NCBI GenBank assembly: GCA_902493155.1
Contig: CABUOE010000027.1
Location: 1-16,328, forward strand
Direction: 5' to 3'
From: an uncultured Eubacteriales bacterium
Lineage (GTDB): Bacteria > Bacillota > Clostridia > Oscillospirales > Ruminococcaceae
DNA length: 16,328 nt
A program made the translations under genes and the position numbers. Below the pieces are notes generated by a model. The model saw nothing but the letters and a program-made list of their open reading frames with translations. It was not told the DNA's origin and did no database searches. Below are positions 1 through 5,564 of the stretch, piece by piece; position 1 is the first letter of the stretch, and every line of letters begins with the position of its first letter.

Positions 1-170
1 TCGATCATTTTCTTAACCATCTGACCGCCTACAGAACCAGCTTCTCTGGAGGTCAAATCGCCGTTGTAACCCTGTTTCAGGTTAACGCCAACTTCGCTTG
101 CTGCTTCCATTTTGAATTTTTCCATAGCTTCTTTTGCCTGAGGAACCATGATATTGTTATTGCTGTTCAT
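1..170 (-). CDS. Alpha/beta-type small acid-soluble spore protein (3' end outside window)
   Basis: This protein coats and protects DNA in the dormant spore core and is later degraded by the Gpr protease at germination (family knowledge). The visible 56 residues begin MNSNNNIMVPQAKEAMEKFK and continue with the family signature: a conserved VGVNLKQGYNGDLTSREAG stretch, then SVGGQMVKKMI. The GDLTSREAGSVGGQMVK core is diagnostic of alpha/beta SASPs. The C-terminus runs off the left edge, but the family is only about 60-75 residues long, so little is missing. The start ATG at 168-170 has an AAGGAG ribosome binding site at 181-186 (read on the minus strand) with 10 nt spacing. Expression would be expected in the forespore under sigma-G. 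Upstream I see only a poor CATNNTA-like -10 (AATACTA near 210) and no convincing -35. The gene shows that the organism sporulates, or descends from one that did. Confidence 0.93.
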   Translation of the reverse strand, partial: MNSNNNIMVPQAKEAMEKFKMEAASEVGVNLKQGYNGDLTSREAGSVGGQMVKKMI

Positions 171-269
171 AATATTAACACTCCTTAATTTCTTTTTTCA
201 TTTGCGTTTGCAGTAGTATTGTTTGCCGAACCGTCCGCTTTATAACTGGTAAAATTTTGTTTTCTTTTG

Positions 270-791
270 TTATTTTTGGGAACTGATGGTTTCGGTTAAG
301 ATCAGGCTGGCCATATAAGCAAGCAGGGTAAAATCATCGGTTTTGGGAGGGAAGGTAATGGGCACCTCCATGGGTTCAATGGTATGGCCGTAAACGCTTT
401 TTACACTGCGCATGAGGGCCACAACAGCGCTTTCCTCCTCTTTGCTGGAAAAGGTAAAGGTATCCTTGGAGGAAAGCCCGCAGGTAATCACTGGAATCTG
501 CGCTTTGGCCAAAGATTTCAGCTGTCGTTCGTCGTCGGAAGCGGCTATCACAATAGTTCCCGTCGGAAGGGGCTCAGGCAGTTTTGTATGGGGAGTGAGA
601 ATGCTGATACAATGGTCAGCACGGCAATAGGAAAGTGCCGGCAGACTAAAAAGCATCAGGTTTTTCCCTTGCCCCATCGAAAAAATACCGTCCTCAGAAA
701 ATGCTGTCAGGCAGTAGTGTTCTGACAAATTTTCGATAAAAAACTGCTCAAGATATCGGTTGTGATGCTGCCCCAGCAGGATAATCTTCAC
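270..791 (-). CDS. Unrecognised conserved-looking protein, ~173 aa
   Basis: I do not recognise this protein with confidence. The open frame extends back to a GTG at 860, but no ribosome binding site precedes that codon. An SD-like GGAAAGGGCGGA (801-812 on the minus strand) points to GTG 791 (MKIILLGQHHNRY) or TTG 794. The product looks soluble and globular, with no signal peptide or long hydrophobic helix. It has alternating beta-type segments (KIILLG, NLMLFSLPAL, GTIVIAA, IPVITCGLSSKDTFTFSS) resembling an alpha/beta nucleotide-binding-like fold. The ITCGLSSKDTFTFSS stretch has a flavour of Mur-ligase C-terminal regions, but there is no P-loop, so this is only an impression. Base composition and codon use match the neighbours. 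It lies between a spore protein gene and the SRP operon, on the strand opposite the SRP operon, so the context says little about its role. Confidence 0.7.
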   Translation of the reverse strand: MKIILLGQHHNRYLEQFFIENLSEHYCLTAFSEDGIFSMGQGKNLMLFSLPALSYCRADHCISILTPHTKLPEPLPTGTIVIAASDDERQLKSLAKAQIPVITCGLSSKDTFTFSSKEEESAVVALMRSVKSVYGHTIEPMEVPITFPPKTDDFTLLAYMASLILTETISSQK

Positions 792-912
792 CAAAGTGCA
801 TCCGCCCTTTCCAATTTGAACTTTTTTATAGATTACTTGATAGGGTTTCCTTTTTTTCACAAAAAATAAATAAAAAAAGAGAAATATTTTTGCTGCCTGT
901 AAAGGAAATCAC

Positions 913-941
913 TTGACAGATGAGCGGAACTTGTGTATAAT
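913..941 (+). promoter_or_regulatory. Sigma-A promoter of the ylxM-ffh operon
   Basis: A perfect -35 box TTGACA (913-918) and a perfect -10 box TATAAT (936-941) are separated by exactly 17 nt. Transcription would start near 948-950, leaving a leader of about 150 nt before ylxM. A match this good to the housekeeping consensus suggests strong constitutive expression, as suits an essential secretion and translation operon. Confidence 0.9.
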
Positions 942-997
942 GGGTTCTTGTAAAGGAAAAAAGTTTACACCTGTCGCAAAAAATCAGAAAGAGGGAC

Positions 998-1023
998 GTT
1001 TGAAAGAATAAATTCTTTCAAAC
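998..1023 (+). promoter_or_regulatory. Leader hairpin 1 of the ylxM-ffh transcript
   Basis: A perfect inverted repeat pairs GTTTGAAAGAAT (998-1009) with ATTCTTTCAAAC (1012-1023). It would form an 11-bp stem with a 4-nt loop in the RNA. It is followed by CCGTTTTG, which is too weak for an obvious intrinsic terminator. It lies about 50 nt after the predicted transcription start, and seven bases separate it from a second, GC-rich hairpin. Confidence 0.7.
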
Positions 1024-1030
1024 CCGTTTT

Positions 1031-1070
1031 GCGGTTTTCGCCGCCGTATATCAATGGCGGCGAAAACCGC
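1031..1070 (+). promoter_or_regulatory. Leader hairpin 2 of the ylxM-ffh transcript (15-bp perfect stem)
   Basis: GCGGTTTTCGCCGCC (1031-1045) is the exact reverse complement of GGCGGCGAAAACCGC (1056-1070), with a 10-nt loop between them. No T-run follows on either strand, so this is not a standard terminator. A stem this long and perfect in the leader, ending 26 nt before the ylxM start, could be an RNase III site, a stabilising 5' structure or a protein target. Which of these it is cannot be told from the sequence. Confidence 0.75.
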
Positions 1071-1096
1071 AATTCCGAAGAAAGGTAGTCATAAAA

Positions 1097-1471
1097 ATGA
1101 GTAAAGATTTGCATTTTTCGGTACTTTTGGATTTTTATGGCGAAATGCTCACCGATAAACAGAGGGATGTTATCGAGCTCTATTACAACCAGGATCTTTC
1201 ACTCGCTGAGATTTCCGAACACGAGGGGATTACAAGGCAGGGCGTCCGGGACAACATCAAACGCGGTGAAGCCTATTTGACGGAACTGGAAGAAAAGCTC
1301 CACTTTGCGGAAAAGATTACCCGCCTGATGCAGGTAGTGGAACGAGTCACCGAACTCTGCGGCGACATTGAGCGCACCAATGAAGGATTCACTTCGTCGG
1401 CGGCCATCGAGGAAGACTCCATCGCCATCCGCACCATGTTAAACGATTATATCGACGACAACTTCTCATAA
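1097..1471 (+). CDS. ylxM: YlxM-family DNA/RNA-binding protein, SRP-associated
   Basis: This is a 124-residue helix-turn-helix protein of the YlxM/UPF0122 family. The family is almost always encoded just upstream of ffh and is thought to modulate the signal recognition particle, with a streptococcal YlxM reported to bind SRP components. The first 70 residues contain the sigma-region-4-like HTH: LLDFYGEMLTDKQRDVIELY, then DLSLAEISEHEGITRQGVRDNIKR. An acidic, helical C-terminus follows and ends LNDYIDDNFS. Length and motif order are those of a complete family member. An AGAAAGG site (1079-1085) precedes the ATG with 11 nt spacing. The stop lies 34 nt before the ffh start codon, which supports co-transcription from the promoter at 913-941. 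Confidence 0.93.
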   Translation: MSKDLHFSVLLDFYGEMLTDKQRDVIELYYNQDLSLAEISEHEGITRQGVRDNIKRGEAYLTELEEKLHFAEKITRLMQVVERVTELCGDIERTNEGFTSSAAIEEDSIAIRTMLNDYIDDNFS

Positions 1472-1505
1472 TAGAAGACAACTTGCCCGTTAGGAGGGAT
1501 TGCAG

Positions 1506-2834
1506 TTGGCATTTGAAAGCCTTGCAGACAAACTGTCCGCAGCGTTTAAAAAACTCAAAAGCAAAGGCAAACTAAACGAAACCGACATCAAGGAAGCCAT
1601 GCGGGAAGTAAAACTGGCCCTTCTGGAAGCGGACGTAAACTATAAAGTCGTCAAGGATTTTGTCAAAAATGTCAGCGAACGCGCGGTGGGCCAGGAGGTT
1701 TTAGAAAGCCTCACCCCCGCCCAACAGGTCATCAAAATCGTAAACGAGGAACTGACAGCGCTTATGGGCGGGCAAAACGCCCGGCTGGAATTTCCGTCAA
1801 AGCCCCCTTGCATCGTGTTGATGTGCGGCTTACAGGGAAGCGGTAAAACCACCCATTCGGCAAAGCTTGCAAAATACTTCAAAGGGCAGGGCAGGCGGCC
1901 TCTCTTAGTTGCCTGTGATGTCTACCGTCCCGCCGCCATCGAGCAGCTGAAAATCGTCGGCGAAAAGGCCGGCGCCACTGTTTTTGAGATGGGACAGGGC
2001 GATCCGGTGAAGATCGCGTCGGAAGGCGTCAAATACGCCAAGAATCATGGCCACGATTTGGTCATCATCGACACCGCCGGCCGGCTCCACATCGACGAAA
2101 AGCTGATGGAAGAGCTGAAAAACATTGAGAAAACCGTTACCCCCAATGAAATTTTACTGGTGGTCGACGCCATGACCGGCCAGGACGCCGTCAATGTGGC
2201 GGACACCTTTAACAAGACGCTTCCCATTACCGGTGTCATCCTCACAAAGCTTGACTCCGATACCCGCGGCGGCGCGGCGATCTCTGTCTTACAGGTCACC
2301 GGCAAGCCCATTAAATTCTCCGGTATCGGTGAAAAAATCGATGATCTGGAACCCTTTCATCCCGAGCGCATGGCGTCGCGAATTTTGGGAATGGGCGACG
2401 TTTTGACCCTCATCGAAAAGGCCCAGGACGCGGTAGACGAAAAAGAAGCCGCCGAGCTTGCCAAAAAGATGAAGGAAAACAGCTTCGATATGAACGACCT
2501 TCTCGGCCAGCTGCGGCAGATCCGTAAGATGGGTTCTTTGAGACAGATTGTTTCAATGCTCCCCGGCGTGGGCAATAAGATAGATGAAATGAACTTAGAC
2601 GACAGCCAGTTTACCCGCATTGAGGCCATGATTACCTCGATGACCAAGGCGGAACGGGCTAAGCCATCCATTATAAACCCCAGCCGGAAACGGCGTATTG
2701 CCGCGGGAAGCGGCACTGAGGTCCAAGACGTGAACCGTCTGCTCAAACAGTTTGAGCAGATGAAGCAGATGATGAAAAAGCTGGGCGGCGGCAAAAAAGG
2801 CAAACGCCGGATGCGGCTTCCCCCCATGATGTAA
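1506..2834 (+). CDS. ffh: Signal recognition particle GTPase Ffh (SRP54)
   Basis: Ffh binds 4.5S/scRNA and the signal sequences of nascent membrane and secreted proteins, and delivers ribosomes to FtsY at the membrane. The 442-aa product has all three domains. They are an N-terminal helical bundle (about 1-95), a GTPase domain with P-loop GLQGSGKT (108-115), DTAGR (189-193) and TKLD (247-250), and a methionine-rich M domain (about 300-442) with the RNA-binding SRKRRIAAGSGT motif (393-404). The C-terminus has many methionines and basic residues (QMKQMMKKLGGGKKGKRRMR). The start is set at TTG 1506, because AGGAGG (1492-1497) then has 8 nt spacing and the protein begins MAFESLADKL as relatives do. 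The upstream TTG at 1500 is only 2 nt from that site. It is the second gene of the ylxM operon. ftsY is not adjacent in this window. Confidence 0.98.
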   Translation: MAFESLADKLSAAFKKLKSKGKLNETDIKEAMREVKLALLEADVNYKVVKDFVKNVSERAVGQEVLESLTPAQQVIKIVNEELTALMGGQNARLEFPSKPPCIVLMCGLQGSGKTTHSAKLAKYFKGQGRRPLLVACDVYRPAAIEQLKIVGEKAGATVFEMGQGDPVKIASEGVKYAKNHGHDLVIIDTAGRLHIDEKLMEELKNIEKTVTPNEILLVVDAMTGQDAVNVADTFNKTLPITGVILTKLDSDTRGGAAISVLQVTGKPIKFSGIGEKIDDLEPFHPERMASRILGMGDVLTLIEKAQDAVDEKEAAELAKKMKENSFDMNDLLGQLRQIRKMGSLRQIVSMLPGVGNKIDEMNLDDSQFTRIEAMITSMTKAERAKPSIINPSRKRRIAAGSGTEVQDVNRLLKQFEQMKQMMKKLGGGKKGKRRMRLPPMM

Positions 2835-2903
2835 TTTTTGGTTACACTCCGTCCGAATTTACGGCGGGCTGTAGATAGAGAGTAATTTTAGGAGGTGTTT
2901 AGC

Positions 2904-3146
2904 ATGGCTGTTAAAATCAGACTGCGCAGAATGGGTGCGAAAAAAGCTCCCTTTTACCGTATCGTTGTTGCGGATTCCAGATATCCCAGAGACGGCAGAT
3001 TCATCGAGGAGGTCGGTACCTACGATCCCACCAAGAACCCCAGCGTCATCAATGTAGACGTTGAGAAGGCAAACAAATGGATCGCCAACGGTGCTCAGCC
3101 CACCGATACCGTCAAGAAAATCTTGAAAATCGGCGCTGAAAAGTAA
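2904..3146 (+). CDS. rpsP: 30S ribosomal protein S16
   Basis: S16 is a small protein of the 30S body that binds 16S rRNA and helps subunit assembly. The 80-residue product is of normal length and carries the family N-terminus MAVKIRLRRMGAKKAPFYRI followed by VVADSRYPRDGRFIEEVGTYDP. The start is ATG 2904 with AGGAGG at 2890-2895 and 8 nt spacing. An in-frame GTG at 2895 overlaps the ribosome binding site and is not used. The gene follows ffh after 69 nt with no terminator between them, the order (ffh-rpsP-KH-rimM-trmD) found in many Firmicutes. A short hairpin after the stop may reduce downstream transcription. Confidence 0.98.
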   Translation: MAVKIRLRRMGAKKAPFYRIVVADSRYPRDGRFIEEVGTYDPTKNPSVINVDVEKANKWIANGAQPTDTVKKILKIGAEK

Positions 3147-3194
3147 TTTTTGGCGGCTGCGGTTCATCCCGGCTGTCGGGATACCAGAGACAGG

Positions 3195-3220
3195 ATACCG
3201 TGCTTTACGCACGGTATTTT
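3195..3220 (+). terminator. Weak terminator or attenuator hairpin after rpsP
   Basis: ATACCGTGC (3195-3203) pairs perfectly with GCACGGTAT (3209-3217) around a 5-nt loop, and is followed by only TTTT then CGG. A smaller stem, ATCCCG/CGGGAT (3166-3171/3177-3182), lies just upstream. The short T-run suggests partial termination, or protection of the rpsP mRNA 3' end, rather than a full stop. Such a hairpin could set a higher output of S16 relative to the KH gene that follows. Confidence 0.55.
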
Positions 3221-3343
3221 CGGATTGTACGAAATTTTTACCAGTGACCGCAAAGGAGGAGTTTTGGGCCAGTGCCGCCCAAAAAAGCGGCTGTTTTTCG
3301 GCTCAAAACCTTCCGAAACGTCCAGAAAGGAATGCTGATTTTT

Positions 3344-3577
3344 ATGCAGGATTTATTGATTGCCCTGGCCAAAGGATTGGTCGAGGATAAGGACGCTGTC
3401 AAAGTTATCGTCGATGAGCCCAACGAGGAAGGCGTTATCGTTTATCACTTAAACGTCGCCCCTGACGATATGGGCCGCGTCATCGGCAAGCAGGGAAGAA
3501 TCGCCAAAGCGATCCGCGTGGTAATGCGTTCCTGCGCCGCACAGCGCAACGAAAAAATCATGGTCGAAATCGACTGA
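3344..3577 (+). CDS. khpA: KhpA-type KH-domain RNA-binding protein (YlqC family)
   Basis: This is a 77-residue single type-II KH-domain protein of the KhpA/YlqC family. In other Firmicutes KhpA pairs with KhpB (Jag), binds many RNAs and affects cell size and division. The GXXG RNA-binding loop is present in MGRVIGKQGRIAKAIRVVMR. The sequence ends EKIMVEID, typical of the family. The start is set at ATG 3344, giving MQDLLIALAKGLVEDKDAV. An AGAAAGGA site (3324-3331) lies 12 nt upstream, a long spacing that the rimM start at 3785 shows exactly. The open frame could extend to GTG 3272, which has an AGGAGG at 3254-3259 with 12 nt spacing, but the extra residues (PPKKAAVFRLKTFRNVQKG) are not typical of the family. 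A strong terminator lies 6 nt after the stop. Confidence 0.92.
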   Translation: MQDLLIALAKGLVEDKDAVKVIVDEPNEEGVIVYHLNVAPDDMGRVIGKQGRIAKAIRVVMRSCAAQRNEKIMVEID

Positions 3578-3583
3578 TTTTCC

Positions 3584-3613
3584 TTCCCGCCTGGCCTTCA
3601 GGCGGGAATTTTT
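3584..3613 (+). terminator. Strong intrinsic terminator after khpA
   Basis: TTCCCGCCTG (3584-3593) pairs perfectly with CAGGCGGGAA (3599-3608) around a 5-nt loop and is followed directly by TTTTT (3609-3613). This would end the ylxM-ffh-rpsP-khpA transcript. The next genes, rimM and trmD, have their own promoter 30 nt downstream. Confidence 0.9.
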
Positions 3614-3627
3614 CGCCGAAAAAACGA

Positions 3628-3656
3628 GCGGCTTTTGTCCTGTTGACAAAAGCCGC
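3628..3656 (+). repeat. 12-bp inverted repeat overlapping the rimM promoter -35 box
   Basis: GCGGCTTTTGTC (3628-3639) is the exact reverse complement of GACAAAAGCCGC (3645-3656), with loop CTGTT. As RNA from readthrough it would be a second terminator-like stem followed only by CTTTC. As DNA it is a dyad whose loop and right arm contain the TTGACA -35 hexamer (3643-3648) of the next promoter. It may be a backup terminator or an operator. Confidence 0.75.
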
Positions 3657-3672
3657 CTTTCAATGATAGAAT
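3643..3672 (+). promoter_or_regulatory. Sigma-A promoter for rimM-trmD
   Basis: A perfect -35 TTGACA (3643-3648) and a -10 TAGAAT (3667-3672, 5 of 6) are 18 nt apart. They lie just after the khpA terminator, as expected if rimM-trmD is transcribed separately. Transcription would start near 3680, giving a leader of about 105 nt before the rimM ATG. Confidence 0.75.
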
Positions 3673-3784
3673 GCAGGTAAATAATGATAGATATGGCAGT
3701 TTGGAAGGATACTTTCAAACTCGGACGTTTACGTTTTCGCCAAATAGACGGCGCACAAATGCCCAGAAAGGATTGTTTGTTTTT

Positions 3785-4291
3785 ATGGGAAAAGATTTGT
3801 TGGAACTGGGAAAAGTGGTGGCAATTCACGCGCTCAAAGGGGAGATCCGGCTGCAGCCTTGGTGCGACACCCCTGATTTTGCTGCCGGCTTTAAAAAGGT
3901 CTATCTGGACGGCAATCCCGTTAAGGTGCGCTCCGCCCGGCCCCATAAAAATATCGTCATCATGCAGCTTCAGGGCATCGACACCCCGGAAGCCGCTCAG
4001 GCACTGGTCAACAAGGTGCTTTACATCTCCCGTGATCAGGTGAAGCTTCCAGAGGGAACTTATTTTATCGCCGACCTCATCGGTCTCAAGGTCGTCGATG
4101 CCGACGATGAAAACATCGTGTACGGGGAACTGACCGAAGTGAGTCCCACTGGCGCCAACGACGTGTATCACATCCGGTTCGCCGACGGGCAAACCCGTTA
4201 TATCCCCGCCATCCCGCAGGTGGTCGTCGAAACCGATCTGGAAAATGGAATCATGAGAATCCGTCCGCTGGAGGGACTTTTCGATGATTAG
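3785..4291 (+). CDS. rimM: 16S rRNA processing factor RimM
   Basis: RimM binds the 30S subunit through S19 and assists late maturation of the 16S 3' (head) domain. The 168-residue product is of normal length. It has the N-terminal RimM barrel starting MGKDLLELGKVVAIHALKGE, with the family G-x-V-x-x-x-x-A-x-x-G-E pattern, a linker, and a C-terminal PRC-barrel from about residue 95 (LPEGTYFIADLIGLKVVD to MRIRPLEGLFDD). The start ATG 3785 is preceded by AGAAAGGA (3765-3772) at 12 nt. The longer open frame back to 3671 adds residues foreign to the family and starts inside the promoter. It overlaps trmD by 8 nt, which suggests translational coupling. Confidence 0.95.
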   Translation: MGKDLLELGKVVAIHALKGEIRLQPWCDTPDFAAGFKKVYLDGNPVKVRSARPHKNIVIMQLQGIDTPEAAQALVNKVLYISRDQVKLPEGTYFIADLIGLKVVDADDENIVYGELTEVSPTGANDVYHIRFADGQTRYIPAIPQVVVETDLENGIMRIRPLEGLFDD

Positions 4292-4976
4292 GATCGACGT
4301 AGCCACCCTCTTTCCCGAAATGTGCGAGGCAGTGCTGCAAACCAGCATTATCGGACGGGCCCGGAAAAACAACCTGGTGGAAATTTACTGTCATAATATC
4401 CGGGACTATTCCCCGGACCCCAAGCACCATCGGGTGGACGATTCCCCTTACGGCGGCGGTAAGGGGATGGTCATGCAGCCGGAGCCTATTTACCGCTGTT
4501 ATCTGGACGTGGTACGGCAGACTCAGTCGGTTCCTCATGTCATCTACCTCTCCCCACAGGGGAAAACCCTCAACCAGCAGAAAGCACTGGCTTTGCGGGA
4601 GGTGCCGCATCTGTTTCTGCTCTGCGGGCATTATGAAGGGGTGGACGAGCGGATCATCGAGCGGATTGTCGACGAGGAAATTTCCATTGGAGACTATGTG
4701 CTCACCGGCGGGGAATTGGGGGCGCTGGTGCTCATTGACAGTGTGGTGCGGCTTTGCGATGGAGTTTTGGCGGCCGACGAGTGCTTTGAGAAAGAAAGTC
4801 ACATGGACGGTCTACTGGAATATCCTCAGTACACCCGGCCGGAAGAATGGGACGGCATGCGGGTACCGGACGTACTCCTCTCGGGTCATCATGCCAATAT
4901 CAATGCCTGGCGGGACGAGCAGTCCCTTCTCCGTACCCGCGAAAAACGACCGGATTTGCTGGAAAAGAAGGGATGA
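4284..4976 (+). CDS. trmD: tRNA (guanine37-N1)-methyltransferase TrmD
   Basis: TrmD methylates G37 next to the anticodon using S-adenosylmethionine and so prevents +1 frameshifting. It is an essential homodimer with a trefoil-knot SAM site. The 230-residue protein begins MIRIDVATLFPEMCEAVLQT and shows DDSPYGGGKGMVM (52-64), and the knot segments LLCGHYEGVDERI (112-124) and SIGDYVLTGGELGAL (134-148). It also has Arg156 in DSVVRLCDGVL and the catalytic Asp175 in MDGLLEYPQYTRP. Length and motif order are complete. The start ATG lies inside the rimM 3' end, with GGAGGG (4270-4275) as ribosome binding site. In many Firmicutes rplS follows trmD. Here a 250-nt gap and an HPr gene follow instead. Confidence 0.98.
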   Translation: MIRIDVATLFPEMCEAVLQTSIIGRARKNNLVEIYCHNIRDYSPDPKHHRVDDSPYGGGKGMVMQPEPIYRCYLDVVRQTQSVPHVIYLSPQGKTLNQQKALALREVPHLFLLCGHYEGVDERIIERIVDEEISIGDYVLTGGELGALVLIDSVVRLCDGVLAADECFEKESHMDGLLEYPQYTRPEEWDGMRVPDVLLSGHHANINAWRDEQSLLRTREKRPDLLEKKG

Positions 4977-5008
4977 ATCTGCTTTCCCACTGGTTGTCCT
5001 CTTTGGAT

Positions 5009-5060
5009 TGTGGAAAACCGATTCAAAAAAACTAGCGATTCTGCACAAATATGTGGAAAA
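5009..5060 (+). repeat. Two TGTGGAAAAC repeats in the trmD-HPr gap
   Basis: The 4977-5126 stretch holds no gene. It contains TGTGGAAAAC at 5009-5018 and again at 5052-5061, 43 nt apart (about four helical turns). The reverse complement TTTTCCACA differs by one base from the DnaA-box consensus TTATCCACA. The spacing and identity may be chance. I see no terminator hairpin after trmD here. Confidence 0.35.
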
Positions 5061-5126
5061 CTATTATGTAGATTTTACGCTGTCGCCGAATTTTCGGGAA
5101 AGACGCGTTTTCCGTGATAAATTTTG

Positions 5127-5154
5127 TTGACTCCCCTTTTTGCCGTGGTATAAT
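5127..5154 (+). promoter_or_regulatory. Sigma-A promoter of the HPr gene
   Basis: The -35 TTGACT (5127-5132, 5 of 6) and a perfect -10 TATAAT (5149-5154) are 16 nt apart. Transcription would start near 5161, leaving a leader of about 67 nt that contains a cre-like dyad. Confidence 0.85.
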
Positions 5155-5168
5155 ATAGATAATTTGAA

Positions 5169-5183
5169 TGGAAACGGTATCCA
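5169..5183 (+). promoter_or_regulatory. Candidate cre (CcpA operator) downstream of the HPr promoter
   Basis: TGGAAACGGTATCCA is an imperfect 15-bp palindrome: TGGAAAC, a central G, then GTATCCA, with six of seven arm positions symmetric. The first 14 bases match the Bacillus cre consensus TGWAANCGNTNWCA at 12 of 14 positions, including the central CG. It lies about 8-22 nt after the predicted transcription start, where bound CcpA would block transcription. CcpA itself is not in the window, so the assignment rests on the consensus. Confidence 0.5.
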
Positions 5184-5227
5184 ATGGAATTCGATAGAAA
5201 TTTTGTTGCAGTTTAGGAGAGTATTAT

Positions 5228-5491
5228 ATGTACATTAAAGATGTAACCGTCAAGAATCACGTCGGCCTCCATGCCCGCCCTGCCACCTTCTTTATCCAGA
5301 GAGCCAACGAGTACAAATCCTCTGTCTGGGTAGAAAAAGACGAACGCAGAGTCAATGCCAAGAGTCTGTTGGGCGTTCTTTCCCTGGGTATCATCGGCGG
5401 CACCAACATTCGGATCATCGCAGACGGCCCCGACGAGCAGGAAGCGGTTGACGCTTTGGTAAAACTCGTTGAATCCGCTTTTGCGGAGTAA
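5228..5491 (+). CDS. ptsH: HPr, phosphocarrier protein of the PTS
   Basis: This 87-residue HPr-family protein would carry phosphate from Enzyme I to sugar-specific EIIA proteins. The active-site His15 lies in NHVGLHARPA (10-19). The regulatory Ser46 lies in VNAKSLLGVLSLG (42-54), the site HPr kinase phosphorylates to make the CcpA co-repressor. Having both residues argues for a true HPr rather than Crh, which lacks His15. The C-terminal half (GTNIRIIADGPDEQEAVDAL) is standard. The start ATG has AGGAGA (5215-5220) at 7 nt. The gene stands alone between its own promoter and a terminator, without ptsI next to it, which is common in Clostridia. If several HPr paralogues exist in the genome, this one could have a mainly regulatory role. 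Confidence 0.93.
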   Translation: MYIKDVTVKNHVGLHARPATFFIQRANEYKSSVWVEKDERRVNAKSLLGVLSLGIIGGTNIRIIADGPDEQEAVDALVKLVESAFAE

Positions 5492-5506
5492 TTTTTAATA
5501 ACATCA

Positions 5507-5539
5507 GGCGCTGCCGTTTTGGCGGCGCCGTTTGTTTTT
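5507..5539 (+). terminator. Intrinsic terminator after the HPr gene
   Basis: GGCGCTGCC (5507-5515) pairs with GGCGGCGCC (5521-5529), with one T-G wobble and a GTTTT loop. It is followed by GTTTGTTTTT. uvrC begins 26 nt downstream without an obvious promoter of its own, so some readthrough or an unseen promoter must serve it. Confidence 0.85.
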
Positions 5540-5564
5540 CGCCCATGTAAAAACGAGGTAACAG

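Noticed and set aside
200..245. Sigma-G promoter for the SASP gene
   Set aside because: Only a partial -10 (AATACTA on the minus strand) is present, without a matching -35 at about 18 nt, so it is not listed as a feature.
1031..1070. Intrinsic terminator or MITE end at the SRP leader hairpin
   Set aside because: No T-run follows on either strand, and no terminal inverted repeats or target-site duplication are visible around it.
1500..1505. Ffh start at TTG 1500
   Set aside because: It lies 2 nt after AGGAGG, too close for initiation. TTG 1506 has 8 nt spacing and gives the family N-terminus MAFESLADKL.
3449..4372. Long minus-strand open frame (307 codons) across khpA, rimM and trmD
   Set aside because: It is antisense to three well-supported genes, has no ribosome binding site or recognisable domain, and reads as a composition-driven shadow.
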